The translations under genes were made by a program, and so were the position numbers. Source: Histoplasma ohiense (lineage: Eukaryota; Ascomycota; Eurotiomycetes; Onygenales; Ajellomycetaceae). Taken from it: a stretch of DNA of 64,000 bases. Below, piece by piece: positions 21,823 to 34,647 of the stretch; position 1 is the stretch's first letter; each line of letters begins with the position of its first letter. The notes beneath the pieces were generated by a model. That model ran no database searches and was not told the DNA's origin. It saw only the letters and a list, made by a program, of their open reading frames with translations. Location of the stretch: positions 6,106,001 to 6,170,000 of the forward strand of contig JAEVHH010000002.1 of the NCBI GenBank assembly GCA_017607445.1, written 5' to 3'.

Positions 21823-23972
21823 TCAGCAAAAATTCACTATGAACTCACTCCTTAAAGCAGGAATGGCGTTTGAGAGCCTATCCACCAAATCCTTCGTCTT
21901 CTTGTCCAGCCTTCTATATCGTCGTTCTGACTTGATGGTTTCGATTTTGTACTTTCGATGGAAAAGACAACACAATTTAGAGAATACGTCTTCCAGCTCC
22001 AAGATTTCATGCTTCACCTGCTCATACATAACATGTTCTTCAGTTCCCTTTGTTATACGACAAACGTCCACTAGTGAAAGCTGATTTGAATTCATTGCAG
22101 AAGCAAGAAGAGTAACAATGGAGCCAACGTGACCTTCCGGTATGTCTTTTTGATTCAGCAGCCTGTCAAGTCCAATAAGCGAACGCTTGGTGTAGATAAC
22201 TGAGGTTTGAAAAACCGCACATTTAAACGCTTTGTTCATCAGAGGCGGTATCATCCACTTTCGAGACAATTCGGCAGGTTTCATTTGAAATACTTCCTGA
22301 AGGATTTTGAGGCCTGTCGATGTGATCTTTATGCAAGTCGAAAGTATAGTCATCAGGATAGCCGTCTTCAGAGCATCTAGCAGTGTAACGTTAGGGTCAG
22401 TTCTAGGTTCAGCTCTCTTCGCGGATGTCTCTGACATGGCAGATGGACTTAAGTGGGTTCCGCACTCAGTCAAATAGTGGAAAATCGCGCGCAGTATCCC
22501 ACAGCCCGCAGGACCGTGAATCGCGTTCATGTCCGTAGTATCAACCCACGAAAAAAAGAAATCCGGTCTTCGGACCCCCCGGTCAATCCAAGATTTAATA
22601 TTCTTAACCAAATCTTCTAAATTGCCGGCCGGTAGAATGGGGAGGACATCTTCAGAAACGACGCTTGACTTTTCCTTGCTTATTGCAATTCTCTGGGATC
22701 TTGCAATCACATCCCCCTGGTCATCAAACATTCTCGCAGGAGCATCAATAGGTTCGCCAAACCCAACACTAAGCTGGATAATGAACGTCGCAGGTAATCC
22801 ATTCCGAAACTCATTTTCATAATAATAGGGCCAATTACAAGATAATTGTTGTCGCAATGTGGCTAATAAATATTAATCAGATGCTTTACTCACATTACAT
22901 CCGACTGAGATTTGACATACCTGGGAAAAATGGTGAAGTAAAATCTTCTAATTGATTTCTAAAACAACCAGGTGTAAAGCGATACGGTCCTTTGCCTTCG
23001 AATATGGATTGGCAGCTATCACAAGGCGTTCCTCCGGTACACTACAAGGCAAATTAACATTAGATTGCAGATATTTTGTTGTTGAGTACAGTAATACAGA
23101 TTAAATACCCGTTCATGTTTAAACCGACACTGCCAGCAACTCTTCTGCTTCGGTGTTTCACGTATGTGCCTCGTGAACTCATTCGAACTGGCAGTTTGCT
23201 GGGGTCTCCTTTTATCCACAAATTCACGCGAAATATGCGAGCCATGTAAATCTTGACATCCATCGTTGAGTATTCGAGTGCCCTGTTGCTCAACCAAGCC
23301 AGAAACAAGTTGAGAATTGTATCTTGCGAGAGCGGCATCTGTGATTCTATGGCGCTCAGGTATACCATACTCACGACGACCAGCAGACAACCCATTATAT
23401 GGGAGTGACATAGCCGACCTCGGCAGATCTGGTGAATAACCAGACTCTGCTAGACGCCCCATGTATTTGCTACGGCTGGAGCAGCTAACCCCTAAACCAC
23501 TTATCGAATCATCCAAGGGAACAAAATTGTTATCAATCCCTAATGGCATGGGCGAGGCGTTGTCAAAATTGTATCCACCTTGGGTCCGTTCAGCTCTTCG
23601 CAAGCCGGGAGGAAGTTTTGCTCTGGAAGTCACACCGGACCAAAATTCCGGAGCAACTGAAGAATGGTTCGAAGTCCCTTCCCAATATCCTTCTGGACAT
23701 TGGGATTGGGTAGCTGGGGTCTTCGCGAGACCAGTTGTAAAGTGACTATTTGAGTCATGTTGAGTAAGAGTGGGAAATTTCGAGGCATAACTCTGGCTTG
23801 TAATGGATTGGGCATCCCCTACATCGCAGTAAGAATCCATGCCACGAGCACGCATGGATGGAACAACAGGTTTCCATTTTCCCCTCTCAATCAATCCATC
23901 CTTGCTTTGGGAAATATCGGCGAACGAGTGATTTCTTGCGCTCTGAGGTAAACTCAAATAAGGGTCGCTCAT
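21823..23972 (-). CDS. Atypical zinc-cluster (Cys-rich) protein, 674 residues
   Basis: Three exons on the minus strand: 23972-23109, 23041-22921 and 22862-21823. Introns are 67 bp (GTATTT...TGTAG) and 58 bp (GTATGT...TTTATTAG), and phase is kept throughout. Splicing joins CWQCRFKHER to CTGGTPCDSC, giving Cys at 279, 282, 289, 295, 298 and 314. The spacing C-x2-C-x6-C-x5-C-x2-C is that of fungal Zn2Cys6 clusters, except that the sixth Cys is about 15 residues away, in PYRFTPGC. The first 278 residues are polar and low in structure; the C-terminal about 350 residues look helical, with an acidic/basic stretch near the end (ELEDVFSKLC, KSERRYRRLDKKTKDL). The start MSDPYLSLPQ is preferred over an upstream in-frame start 102 codons earlier because that extension is hydrophobic and unlike the body. 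A nuclear regulatory role is a guess from the cluster only. Confidence 0.75.
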
Positions 23973-26900
23973 GGTGGTCTTGAGGATGGAGGCGTAACGT
24001 TCTTGGGTCAGACGGGTGATTCTATTAGCAAGGGATGAGTGCAAAATATTCTGACCAGCTAAAGGTAAATTAACACCACAAAAATTCAAGGACAAGGACC
24101 AGATGCCGGATATATCAGTTTGCAAAGTCGAGCTAAGTTCTATCGGTACGGAAAAGGGAGCAAAATGTGAAGAATCGAGAGAGTAAGGAAGAATAGCACA
24201 GAAAAAATGGAAAGGGAAAAAAGAGAAATGCGGGAAAAACGGACGTCCATCACTTCGTTGGGCATCAGAACGCCTCACTCCTCAGTCCGCAAGTGGAGAC
24301 ATTCTAATAAGATGGAAAGCCAAATCGGTCAACCCACCACTCCAGAAACCGAGGATAATAGCTCTTCAACAAAAGGAAAACACCTAAAAGCAGTCCGCTG
24401 AAATAGCTCCCATAGTCTAGCCACGAATATAGCTGCAATCCCAAACTCTGGAGACCAAGTTGGAAAAAGCGAATTGTCCCCAAAGATAGAATGTTCGAGC
24501 GTAAGACGGGCTCGTTCAAACCTATCAAACGTTGTTTTGGAGTAAGGCGTCCATCCAGGTAGAAGTGTTCGCTGGCAAGGCAAAAGTGGTTGTGAGGCCC
24601 CTCACCGAGGTTAAGTGCATTGTCAGCATCGTCCCTCCGTGAATCCCACTTTAAGTGACGAAGCTTCACGGCACTGGCTTCGATTTTTCCTAAATTTGAC
24701 AGGGAGTTGTTATCTTGGATACTCCGTCCATTCTGCCCTGCTCAATTCCGCGTCTGGGGCCATTTCGAACAACCTGCTAGTTAGTCAGCAGTTAACAGGG
24801 CTTGGGTCATCACTCATTGCTAAAATTAACTGGAAGAGTTGGTATGAAGGTCTGCTGGGTTGGGGCAAACAATGATAAGGATTCCGCAGAATCTAGCGGT
24901 CACGCCTTACTAGTAGAACAAAAGAATGCCTCTGGTAGAAATGAGCCTCACCCAAAAATCAACGGGTTCGAAGTTCAGATAATGGGTATTTGACATGAAT
25001 ATAATCCTTTTCCTCCTCTGTCAAAATTGATGTGATTTATGTGAGGCGAGAACAGGGCGAACGCTTTGGGTACTGTTGCATTTTAATGCCTTCTTCGCTA
25101 ATCCAGCGAAAACTTCCTATGGTATGTTATCAGCAGTTGAAAGTCGATCTTTAGTCAATTCTTCCTCGAATCCCAGAGCCTTGTCCTAGATCGCTGTCAA
25201 AGGCACACCTAAAAAGGCAGATTCCCTGAAATAAATGAATAAATGAGATGAAATGAAAAATCGCAATGACGAATTGTGAACAGGGCATCGATTTTCTGGA
25301 CCTCAGCCGCCACACTGCTTGAAGATGCCACTGTTGATTAAATACTCCCTTTTTACCTTGGCATTGAACCCTCATCAAGGCGAGGGCACCCCAGCAAGGC
25401 ACTCCGAGACAATTCTCTTTCTGTCATCATCTCCACAGTTCTCAGCAAATGCCGAAACCGAGGCCTGGTGCTTTCTTACGCAGACATGAAGTGTCCCTAG
25501 GGCCGACATCGGTCAACCCGATGTGGATTCCTGCGATCCCGAAAAGACTACTCTCATTCAACACGTTAAGCTGCCAGCGAAACTTGTTCCCTCAGAACGG
25601 TTTGCGCCCTTCCTACACGGATTCGGCCTCGTCGTGATCACATCACTCAAAACCCGAGAGCAACCCGTTGTGCGACGAGAAAATGAGTCTGAAACGACAC
25701 CCCCACACCACTTGGAGTTGCTGTGTTGGACTCCACTATAAGCACCTTGGGTGCTCCATGACAGAAAGCTCAGAAGATGTGAAGTTGATATAAAAATTTT
25801 TTTAAACTTGGGCCACTAGCCGCGCTTAGCAGAAGCTCCACAAATGATAGCGTCATATCAACGCTCCTCGACCTCGAGTCTTGAGATGATTCGACACACA
25901 AATTTTCCTTAAGCCGAACCCCACCGATAGGCCACTCATTCGGAGTCATCCCACCGCCTGAGTCATTCCGCCGCCTGCGTCATTCTGCCCACAAACTTCC
26001 ACCATCTGGGAAATGACGTCCATACAATCCTTGGGCTTCGATATTGCTAAGGGGAAGCGAATACGTCGCTGGCTCGGGTGGGTGGATTCTCACGTCGCGG
26101 TGAGATATTCCACCGATGGGTGTTTATTCGAGACGGCTGGGAGGACTTGGAAGCCACAATCAGCATTTTGTCGTTCGGATAGCAACGTAATGAAAGTGTT
26201 TGGGATGAAAATTTTGCACAAAAAATGCCTTTAGCAGGACATGTCTTGGGCTGAATTTTAGAGCCAAAAAAAAAAAGACAAAGAATTGGTGCAGTGGTTG
26301 AAACAAAGCCTTTCCTCACTATCACAACTTGGCCTTTATAGTAATAAAGGAACATAGATGAGTATGTGTGCATCAAGTGAAGCGGCGGTGTTGCTGGAGG
26401 GATATAGCGACTGCAAATCTTCCTGCCATCTCGATCATTTAGGGTCTCATGGTACTAACGAAAGGTTTTGAACGTATTTCTGATGAGAAATAAAAGTATA
26501 TATTCCATCCTCCTAATTCTAAGCAACAAACAATCGTACAAAGTGCATCCAGTCGAAGGATATCCCCGCTGATAATGGCGGTGAGATATACATTTGCACC
26601 CGTTGAAACCTGGCCCTAATCCACCATAAAATCTAGAGCCCACTCCATTCCTCCCCTTTCGATCCCTTCCCCCCTTTCAAAATTGATATCTTTGTAGAGC
26701 AAAATATTTCAAAAAGTCCAAGTTCGCGACAAGTTACAAAAGTTGAGGGTAAGGAACAGTATCCACAATATTTTGCCAATATGCTGCCTTGCGCATATTC
26801 GTCAACAAAAAGAGAAAAGGGAATGGAAAGAAGAAAAAGGAATATCATATCCCTACAATTGAAACGAAACTAATAATATCTGAGGGATCACTTTGGACGG

Positions 26901-29624
26901 CTTGGGACAGCCAGAGTGTGTGTCTATTCAAGTATCATTATAATGGGGATAAGCGTCAAGAAACTGCACCTCGAGATGAACATGATAGCGATAAACACAT
27001 CTCAGAGTCGAAATCAGGGGAGTGGTCTGGAAATGAAGCATTTGGAATCAGGGGCCCGTCGTGATCGCTTCTAGGCCCATATGTGGACCAAAGCAACATG
27101 GAGACACCCGGGCAGTCAGGCTTTTCCATATGGTGGAGAGACACTCCTATCTTACTTGATGTTGTCTTGAGAGCTGGTACAAACTCTTTATCCAGAATTC
27201 CATGATGCTAGCAGCAGCATAAATTCATATATCAACATTTCGAGAGTATAACGGTTGATTTGAGGGAAACCTGTTCTGATCGTAAAACAATGCTCAGGGT
27301 TGCTCTACATTTTTCCTAAGAAAGAGCGCTCTTGTGCAACTGAGCTTTACAGGCAACCGTAGTATATAACCAAGGATCCACTGTTGTTTTTTAACCATAG
27401 AACACTGCTATGGTAGAGACCCGTCTGAGTCATGCCAAACCGGTCTCAACGTCATCCACAGTATGTGCTGAAACAAAAAATGTTGTTTCGATTGAGCTTC
27501 TATGCTCGAAACTATTTGTCTGACCCAGGCTTCACTTGTCTAAGACATCAGCAGCTGCAAGTAAGCTGCTCCTCTCCATTTATCAACGTTCACTCCCCGT
27601 AGCGACCTTATAACTTTGTCCGAAACCTGTTTTCAAATACAAAGTTCTTTACAAACGTTTCCATAGACCTGCACAGCATGTTTCCAGTCAACCCTGTCGG
27701 CCGAACCCAACGTTTTACGAAGGAATATTTCGATAATTGTCAACGTTGTTTTCCCCGTTGGGCCTATTCTCGGGTCATATATATTCGTGAAGTAATGACC
27801 CATTCCCGGTTCATTCTGTATCTTGCACGCGAGTTTCCGGATACTGCTCTTCCACGGTCCGTGTTCCGACAGCCCATCTTCCACCATTATCTCTAGAAGC
27901 TTTGCGCCATCACCATGGTATCCTTAAAAAAACTCAGTGTGGTCAGACCGGCACTGGGCTTTCACATTTGAAGATTCCTTGAAGTGAACCACAGCCAATC
28001 TAGGTCAGGGATTTGTTAGCAAATCAACATCAGGAAGAAGAATATCATGAAGAATGCTTACAATATACAACTTTTCACCCTATATACATGGGGCTAATTC
28101 CGGCATCTCCGTCAAGGCACTAAATGAGGTTATTAGGATGTCCAACCATGGGAAAAGTAATTTCTCCTTGTAGATGACCTGACGAATTTTTCCCTGACCG
28201 CCATTTGTAGTCTCATCCGCTGATCGTTGGATTGTTGTAGGACGTATTTTAAGCATAATTCAAGGCAACCTGCATGAAGCCAGGAAGGATTTGCCCGAAG
28301 GCCGTAAGCTCTTGCGGTTGGACAGCGAGATAGTTGCCTTCAACAGTATCTGCTTAAATTCGCCCACACATCCATCGAATAAATTACCAACTGCCATTTT
28401 TTTTTTTTTTCAATTTTTCAGTGCTGCCAATTCTCCCGGAAGCACTGTCATACAGCAGGCTAAAACAACAAGCAGATGACGCTGGTGTTATTCCTGGTAA
28501 AACGGAGGTGATGGTGCGGTGTTACCCTTCCTGCCCCTGACAAATTTTCTAAAAGCGCAAGCAAGCTAGCTATCTGTCTAGCAACCTAGCTACCAACCTA
28601 CCTGCACAATGTCTGGTCAATTGCCAATTGAGTAGAGAATGTAGCTACCTATCTACCTGCCAACCTACCTGCATGATAGCCAATCAATCTCTATGTGAAT
28701 AGACATTGCGAGCTAGATAGCTAGCTACCTAGCTACCTCTCTATCTATCAACCACCCTGCCTGCTCAATATCCAATCAATCTCAATGAGAATAAACATCA
28801 CCTATCTATCAATGATATCTGCGATGATATCTAGTAATGATACATATCGATGATGATATATATTGATGATATCTAGTGATAATATATTTAGCCATTATAT
28901 CCATTGATGTTATATATAATATCTAAAAGTATAACATTTCTGATCTTATTGCTCCATCCCACCCTAGCTGCATGTTTAATGAAGCCCCCGCTATTGAGTG
29001 TTGTGCCTCAGCTTTCCAACTCTTTGAAGGAATTAAAGATGTCTTCATCCCTGGGATTTAGAGGTTCATTTGTCCACCCCATCCCCAGAAGGGGGCAGCC
29101 CACCCCTAGCATATATATATCTTGTTGTCGCCTCCGTTGGCACCTCATTTAGGCCGCTTGGTGATCTTCGTGGTCACGTGGTTGGCATTCGCCTCTGTTT
29201 TTACAGAACAGCAAGAATGACAATAATACTATCAAGTTGATCAACAACAGATCTATATTATTAAATACTAGTTGATAACTAGATAAGTTCAAATATTTTA
29301 TTTTAAGCCTGTATTATATGTGTATTATACTGTATAAGTATTTGGCCCAACTGACCCTTTTTTTGTCTTGGCACAGACTCTCTAGTAATCAGCTGAGTTG
29401 GCTTGTAGGGGTTCTTGTAAATGGTGTAATTCTCGAACCTTCTATTGGCCAGCTTAAACGCGCCCTGTTCAGGCACCTTGAATGACTAATCACTTTTTGC
29501 CTCGGGATCCCCTTGTTGGTTCTCCCTGTCTCCCGTCCTCATACCCTTCACTGAGTTCAACTTTTACTTCAGCATTGTTAGTTGATCTGCTAATCGGCTC
29601 TGCTCTGTTCTCCAAAGACGAAAG
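23973..29624. other. Gene-poor divergent interval between zinc-cluster gene and CCP1
   Basis: About 5.6 kb with many short frames but none with a recognisable domain or consistent exon chain. It includes a minus-strand 121-codon frame (24304-24669) with a hydrophobic segment, a GC-richer patch at about 25440-25740, three 18-bp imperfect repeats around 25930-25985 (GAGTCATTCCGCCGCCTG type), and low-complexity CTAGCTACCTA-type sequence at about 28565-28900. Promoters of both flanking genes must lie here. A multi-exon gene could be hidden. Confidence 0.45.
28565..28905. repeat. Imperfect CTAGCTACCTA / GATGATATC low-complexity block
   Basis: Degenerate repeats of AGCTAGCTACCTA and CCTACCTGC words, with two diverged copies of a CAATCAATCTC segment (about 28682 and 28774), grade into GATGATATCTA repeats. 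No unit is exact enough for a clean tandem array. Confidence 0.6.
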
Positions 29625-30972
29625 ATGGCTTCTGCGGCTAGAACTTTCACCAGGGCTTTTGCTCGTGCTCCCCTTGCGAGCGGCACCTCTTCATCCATCC
29701 GAACTTCCGGTCGTCATACAGGCCGTTTTGCCCTTTCCTCCCAAAGCTTCCGAGGTGGATCCCGCAGGGGATATTCCTCTGGTCCTGAAGCAGGAAAGTC
29801 TTCTACCGGCTATTATCTTGGATTGGGTGCTGTTCTAGCTGGAGGTGCTGGTGCCTTCTACTACTGGAATAACGATGGACTGAAAGCTGTTGCCAAACCA
29901 GCGTCTTTCACTCCAACCAAGGACGATTACCAGAAGGTGTACGATGAAATCGCGAAGCTCTTGGTAGAAAAAGACGACTATGATGACGGAAGCTATGGAC
30001 CGGTGAGCTAAACTTCGTCTCAGCCTTCATTCCTAGTAGCATTTTATAATTTATGGTTTGTTTTTGAGCAGGTTCTTGTCCGATTGGCATGGCACGCGAG
30101 CGGCACCTATGATAAGACAAGTGGCACTGGGGGGAGCAATGGCGCCACTATGCGCTTCTCTCCCGAAGGCGACCATTCGGCGAACGCTGGCTTGAAGGCT
30201 GCTAGGGATTTCCTCGAGCCGGTCAAGGGTAAGGAACATAAAACAAAAGGGCCCTTTCATAACATTCATAACGTTTCGTAGCGATTCACCTCGCTAACCT
30301 GCATACTAGCTAAATTCCCTTGGATCTCCTACTCCGATCTTTGGACTCTTGCTGGTGCTTGTGCCATTCAGGAAATGCAAGGGCCGAAGATTCCGTGGCG
30401 CCCAGGCCGCGTAGACAGGGATGTAACCTTCTGCACACCTGACGGACGTCTTCCTGATGCTTCCAAAGACCATAGACATATCAGAGATATCTTTGGACGC
30501 ATGGGTTTTGACGATCGTGAGATGGTCGCCCTCAGCGGCGCTCACTCCCTTGGTCGTGCCCATCCTGACCGGTCTGGTTATGACGGCCCGTGGGATTTCA
30601 GCCCGACTGTCTTCACCAACGAATTCTTCAGATTGCTGGTTGAGGAGAAATGGAACTGGAAGAAGGTAATCAAAAATCCAAATATATATTCAGTCAAATA
30701 GCTCTTCGATTCATGAACTGACTAAACCAAAATTCCAGTGGAGCGGTCCTGCCCAATACACCGACAATACCACCAAAACTCTGATGATGCTTCCTACCGA
30801 TATGGCCCTTGTAAAAGACAAGGAGTTCAAGAAGCACGTCGAACGATATGCCAAGGACAGTGACGCATTCTTCAGGGAGTTCTCGGATGCGTTCGTCAAG
30901 CTCCTCGAGCTTGGCGTTCCCTTCACCTCCAAGGCTGAAGATCGCATACGATTCAAGTCTTCCCATGACTGA
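29625..30972 (+). CDS. CCP1: Cytochrome c peroxidase, mitochondrial
   Basis: Heme peroxidase that reduces hydrogen peroxide with cytochrome c in the mitochondrial intermembrane space. Four exons, 29625-30002, 30072-30228, 30310-30665 and 30739-30972, with GT...AG introns of 69, 81 and 73 bp; product 374 residues. The N-terminus is a mitochondrial presequence (MASAARTFTRAFARAPLASG) followed by a hydrophobic segment YLGLGAVLAGGAGAFYYW, the usual bipartite sorting signal. The distal pocket is RLAWHASGT (Arg130, Trp133, His134); the proximal ligand is in ALSGAHSLG (His257); the Trp needed for the compound I radical is in GPWDF (Trp273). The C-terminus has MLPTDMALVKDKEF typical of the family. All catalytic residues are present. 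Confidence 0.97.
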
Positions 30973-31637
30973 ATTAGCCGCTTTGTGACTTCTGTAACAG
31001 CGAAGCGAAACAGTTTTTCCTCTTGATCGATCCTTTTCTACTCCTTGATAAATCTAATCAGTTTTTTGTGGCACGTCTCTGTCAATATCTTTTTATGATT
31101 TTTTAAATTCACTTTTTTTTTTGTCTTAGTAGTATTTCACTATTCAGATTTAGATTACAAAAGATCTCTCTACTCCTGTTCACCTCGGTTTCGAGGATCC
31201 TCCTCGTTCCACCTTTGTACGATACCTGTCATCTTCTAGCGTCATTCTTGAGCAGGAAAAATATTTGGAGAGGGACCGAACAAGTGAAGTGGGAAGTACG
31301 GGAAGTGCGCAGAATGCGCTAAGGTTGATGGTTGGTGCTTGATATATTTGATCCTATATTCAACAAAATCAAGATGTAAACAATTAAAATCCTATCAGGT
31401 ATTATTCTGCAAAGAGTATTTTATTCAATTCAAGCAATGCCACCCAACCAAAAAGCGAAAAAAATAAAAGAAAAAAGGAAGTTCCCAGCATCTCCAGTCC
31501 ACGTTGAACAACCTATTTCATGTGGGGCAAATAACATCTGAGCCTGAAAAAGATATTATTTATCCATCCATTTATCTTTCACCCGGCACGCCCAACCCAC
31601 CATCCCCCACCATCCCCCGTCTTCCACCGTTACGACA

Positions 31638-32402
31638 ATGATAACAACACCAACTCACTACTCAATCCTCAACATCCCATACCCACCTCCCTACCGTCTT
31701 ATCAAACCGGATTTAAAACTAGCTTATCATCGCGCGCTACTCCAACACCATCCAGACAAAGCTAGGACCCTGCCAACCAGTACCACTCCCCAAGTCAACG
31801 GGACCAGCAACTGTACAAATTCTGATTCGCAATACATAAACCATAGAGAGGCGATGCTAGCACCCAGTGTAGGCACCAAGGTTTCGATGTCAGCCAGCAC
31901 AGAAAAGCTCTTGCACCCGTCACCACCACCGCCCAATGCTCCGCCACTCAGATACACAGTCGACCAAATAACTACGGCATACAAAGTGCTCTCGGACCCA
32001 GCCTCACGGGCTGAATATGACTGCTCCCTCCGTCTGTTAGGGACAAATAGCAGCAGCTATGGTAATGGGCATGGAGATGGCGATGGTATACTGTTTAGAA
32101 CAGGCATGGAGGTTTTCGATCTAGACGATATGCATCTTATGGGGAGTGGCATTATCGGTTCTGACCCTGGCACCAGCTTCGACGAAAAGAGCGGTGAGAT
32201 ATGGTACCATCCTTGCCGGTGTGGGGAGGAGAGGGGCTTCCTGGTGTTGGAAGAGGATCTTGAGAGGGAAGCGGAGAGAGGGGAGGTAGTTGTCGGGTGT
32301 CGTGGCTGCAGTTTGTGGGCTAAAGTTGTGTTTGCTGTTGATGAGGGCGACGAGGGCGACGAGGGCGGCGGGGGCGAGATGGAAAATGAGCAGATACCAT
32401 GA
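31638..32402 (+). CDS. DPH4: Diphthamide biosynthesis J-protein DPH4 (DnaJ + CSL zinc finger)
   Basis: Single exon, 254 residues. The N-terminal J domain has YHRALLQHHPDKAR with the HPD tripeptide needed to stimulate Hsp70 and ends with ITTAYKVLSDPASRAEYD. An insert rich in Pro/Ser separates helices II and III. The C-terminal DPH-type zinc finger has YHPCRCG and GCRGCSLW, i.e. the four metal-binding cysteines and the CSL signature. In yeast, Dph4 (Jjj3) supports the first step of diphthamide formation on elongation factor 2 through the Dph1-Dph2/Dph3 system. The C-terminus beyond the finger is a short acidic Gly/Glu tail. DPH6 of the same pathway lies about 21 kb downstream on the same strand. 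Confidence 0.93.
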   Translation: MITTPTHYSILNIPYPPPYRLIKPDLKLAYHRALLQHHPDKARTLPTSTTPQVNGTSNCTNSDSQYINHREAMLAPSVGTKVSMSASTEKLLHPSPPPPNAPPLRYTVDQITTAYKVLSDPASRAEYDCSLRLLGTNSSSYGNGHGDGDGILFRTGMEVFDLDDMHLMGSGIIGSDPGTSFDEKSGEIWYHPCRCGEERGFLVLEEDLEREAERGEVVVGCRGCSLWAKVVFAVDEGDEGDEGGGGEMENEQIP

Positions 32403-33295
32403 AGGAAACTGGCAATTCAGGACTGATGGAATATGAGGGAATCTACAAACCACCGTATTGTCTGGCTTTGGCACAGTGTCTACACCTTCACCTAGAAGGA
32501 TGTGCTTTCCACCGGCTTACAACAGAACTCCACATATAACACGTACTACGCCATCTAACGGCGCACCTTCAGCATGGGGCGCCTTGCTGAGGCCAATTCG
32601 TGTACAGAATCTAATTTGTGGAGGAAGTTATGGCCATCGTCGCTGGCTCATTTGAGGAAATGCCTGATGCAACGCATTGCAAGCCACTCGACCTTCCTCA
32701 GGTGACAAACAGAGAGCCATATGCTGATACATAATCACTCCTTCAGGTATGTTCGCTCCTGGCAATTCAGACGTATCTACCCTGTGTATGTGTCTTTATC
32801 GTTGAGTACAAATACAATTCGCCTATATATCATATGGAAATGTCCATATAATTCATCTCAAATCCATTTTCACTCCGTGTGTATTTAGTGGAGGCGTTAT
32901 CTACAATGACCTTGTATGTACACTCGAAGTCTGATCGATTTAAGGGGGGTGAGGGCTGTTGCCAGGGAAGAGGATATACCTTCACTCCTGCCTTTTGGAT
33001 ATATTCCGAACAGTAGACGGGCACATATACTGGTTCGTTTTGTTCTCCTTGCTTCTTAATACTTCACTATCACAGGTTCAAGTAAAACCAAGAAGGGTTA
33101 AGAATACATTCCTGTTACATACTCGTATGGTTTGTAGTTGTTGGTCGTTTGCCTCATTGAAACTTGGGTGGAGAACGTTTTCCCAAATACGTAGGCAATG
33201 ACCACTTCGAACAACTTCATCCTCTCATCTACAAGTACAAAACTCATCACTACTCGATCTCCTAACCCATCAACTCCCATTCCCCATTGCCCAAA
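32403..33295. other. Intergenic between DPH4 and thioredoxin-PITH gene
   Basis: About 0.9 kb; no open frame with features. Contains the 3' end of DPH4 and the promoter of the next gene. Confidence 0.5.
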
Positions 33296-34647
33296 ATGCC
33301 GAAGATCATTCACATATCATCGCAAACCCAATTAGCGGAACTTCTCTCGTCGTCCTCCATTGTCGTGGTAGATTGTAGGTTATACGCGCTCGAATCACAA
33401 CCCCTCCATACCCCTCCCTTAACTGTGCTCCCCCACAAGCTGTCAGCGCTTCTGGATTGCTATAGCACCAGTCGAGCACAGATGAGAAAATCAACTTGTA
33501 TCACAGTACTAACATTGGCCTTTTCTATTTCATCGACAGTCTATGCAGACTGGTGCGGACCATGCAAAGTGATTGCACCGATTTTCGAGTCACTGGCAAA
33601 CAAGTTTTCCAGCCCGACGAAGATATCCTTTGCTAAGGTCGATGTCGACTCGAATCAGGAATTAGCAGCCTCCTATGGAGTTAGTGCGTAAGTTACAACA
33701 ATGGTGACCTCCTTCTGTCCTTTCATCTATCTATTGCTGTTCTCTTGTGTTGTCTCTTGCACGCTGCCTACTTCACCACCTTCACTTGCCTTCCTCATTA
33801 CCAACGACTCTGATCGCGAGAGATTGACAGCTAACTCGCATATCTACGATTGCCTTCTAGCATGCCCACGTTCCTAATCTTCAATAATGGCGCCGTCGCC
33901 CATTCAATCCGCGGCGCAAACGCGCAACTGCTCACATCCAAAATCCAAGAATTCGCCAGGAGTGTTGGATCTAACGGTGACGGCGCAGCCGGTACTGCAG
34001 GCGAGGCTAGCGGCAACGTCTCACGTTGGTTAGGTGGAAGTGTTCCGAAGGGTTATTCAGATGTCTCTGGCGAGGTTGAAATCAAAGGCATAGATCTTCT
34101 CAACTACGACAACCAGGTCGGATCCGCAAGATCGCTATTCGCAGCAGAAAAGCCCTCTGGTTTCTCTAGTGCCGAGAGTAGTGGGAATGGCAAAGATAAG
34201 GCCTCCGCTACACCGGACTGGGTGGAGAGTGATACGGACGAACAGCTGATGCTATTTTTGCCCTTCCAGTCGTCTATTAAGCTTCATTCATTACAGATAA
34301 CTTCTCTCGCACCTCGCGAAAGTGATGATGATGTGCCAATGCGGCCCAAGACTTTGAAGTTGTATGCAAATCGTGCGCATATCATTGGCTTTGAAGACGC
34401 CGATGAAGACAGTCCGACGCAAGAGATAGAGTTGTTGCCACAAGATTGGGATGAGGAGACGAAAACGGCAACTGTCGAGCTGCGATTTGTCAAGTTCCAA
34501 CGCATAATGTCGCTTGTGGTATACTTCGTAGACGGAGATGGGGATCGTGAGAGGATCCGAGTGGATAGGCTGAGGCTATTTGGTGAAGCTGGGGAGAAGA
34601 GGGAGCTGGGCAAGCTGGAAAAAATTGGGGATGAACCGGGCGAGTAA
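33296..34647 (+). CDS. Thioredoxin-like protein with C-terminal PITH domain
   Basis: Three exons, 33296-33374, 33540-33687 and 33861-34647, with introns of 165 and 173 bp; product 337 residues. Splicing reconstitutes the thioredoxin fold: beta strand IVVVD, then FYADWCGPCKVIAPIFESLA (active site WCGPC, about residues 31-35), VDVDSNQELAASYGVSAMPTFLIF with the cis-Pro, and a linker rich in Gly/Asn. The C-terminal PITH domain follows, with DLLNYDNQVGSARSLF, LMLFLPFQSSIKLHSLQI and KTLKLYANRAHIIGFEDAD. This architecture is that of TXNL1/Txl1, a thioredoxin that binds the 19S proteasome. The ATG at 33296 gives a normal N-terminus; an in-frame TTG nine bases upstream is not used. Confidence 0.93.
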
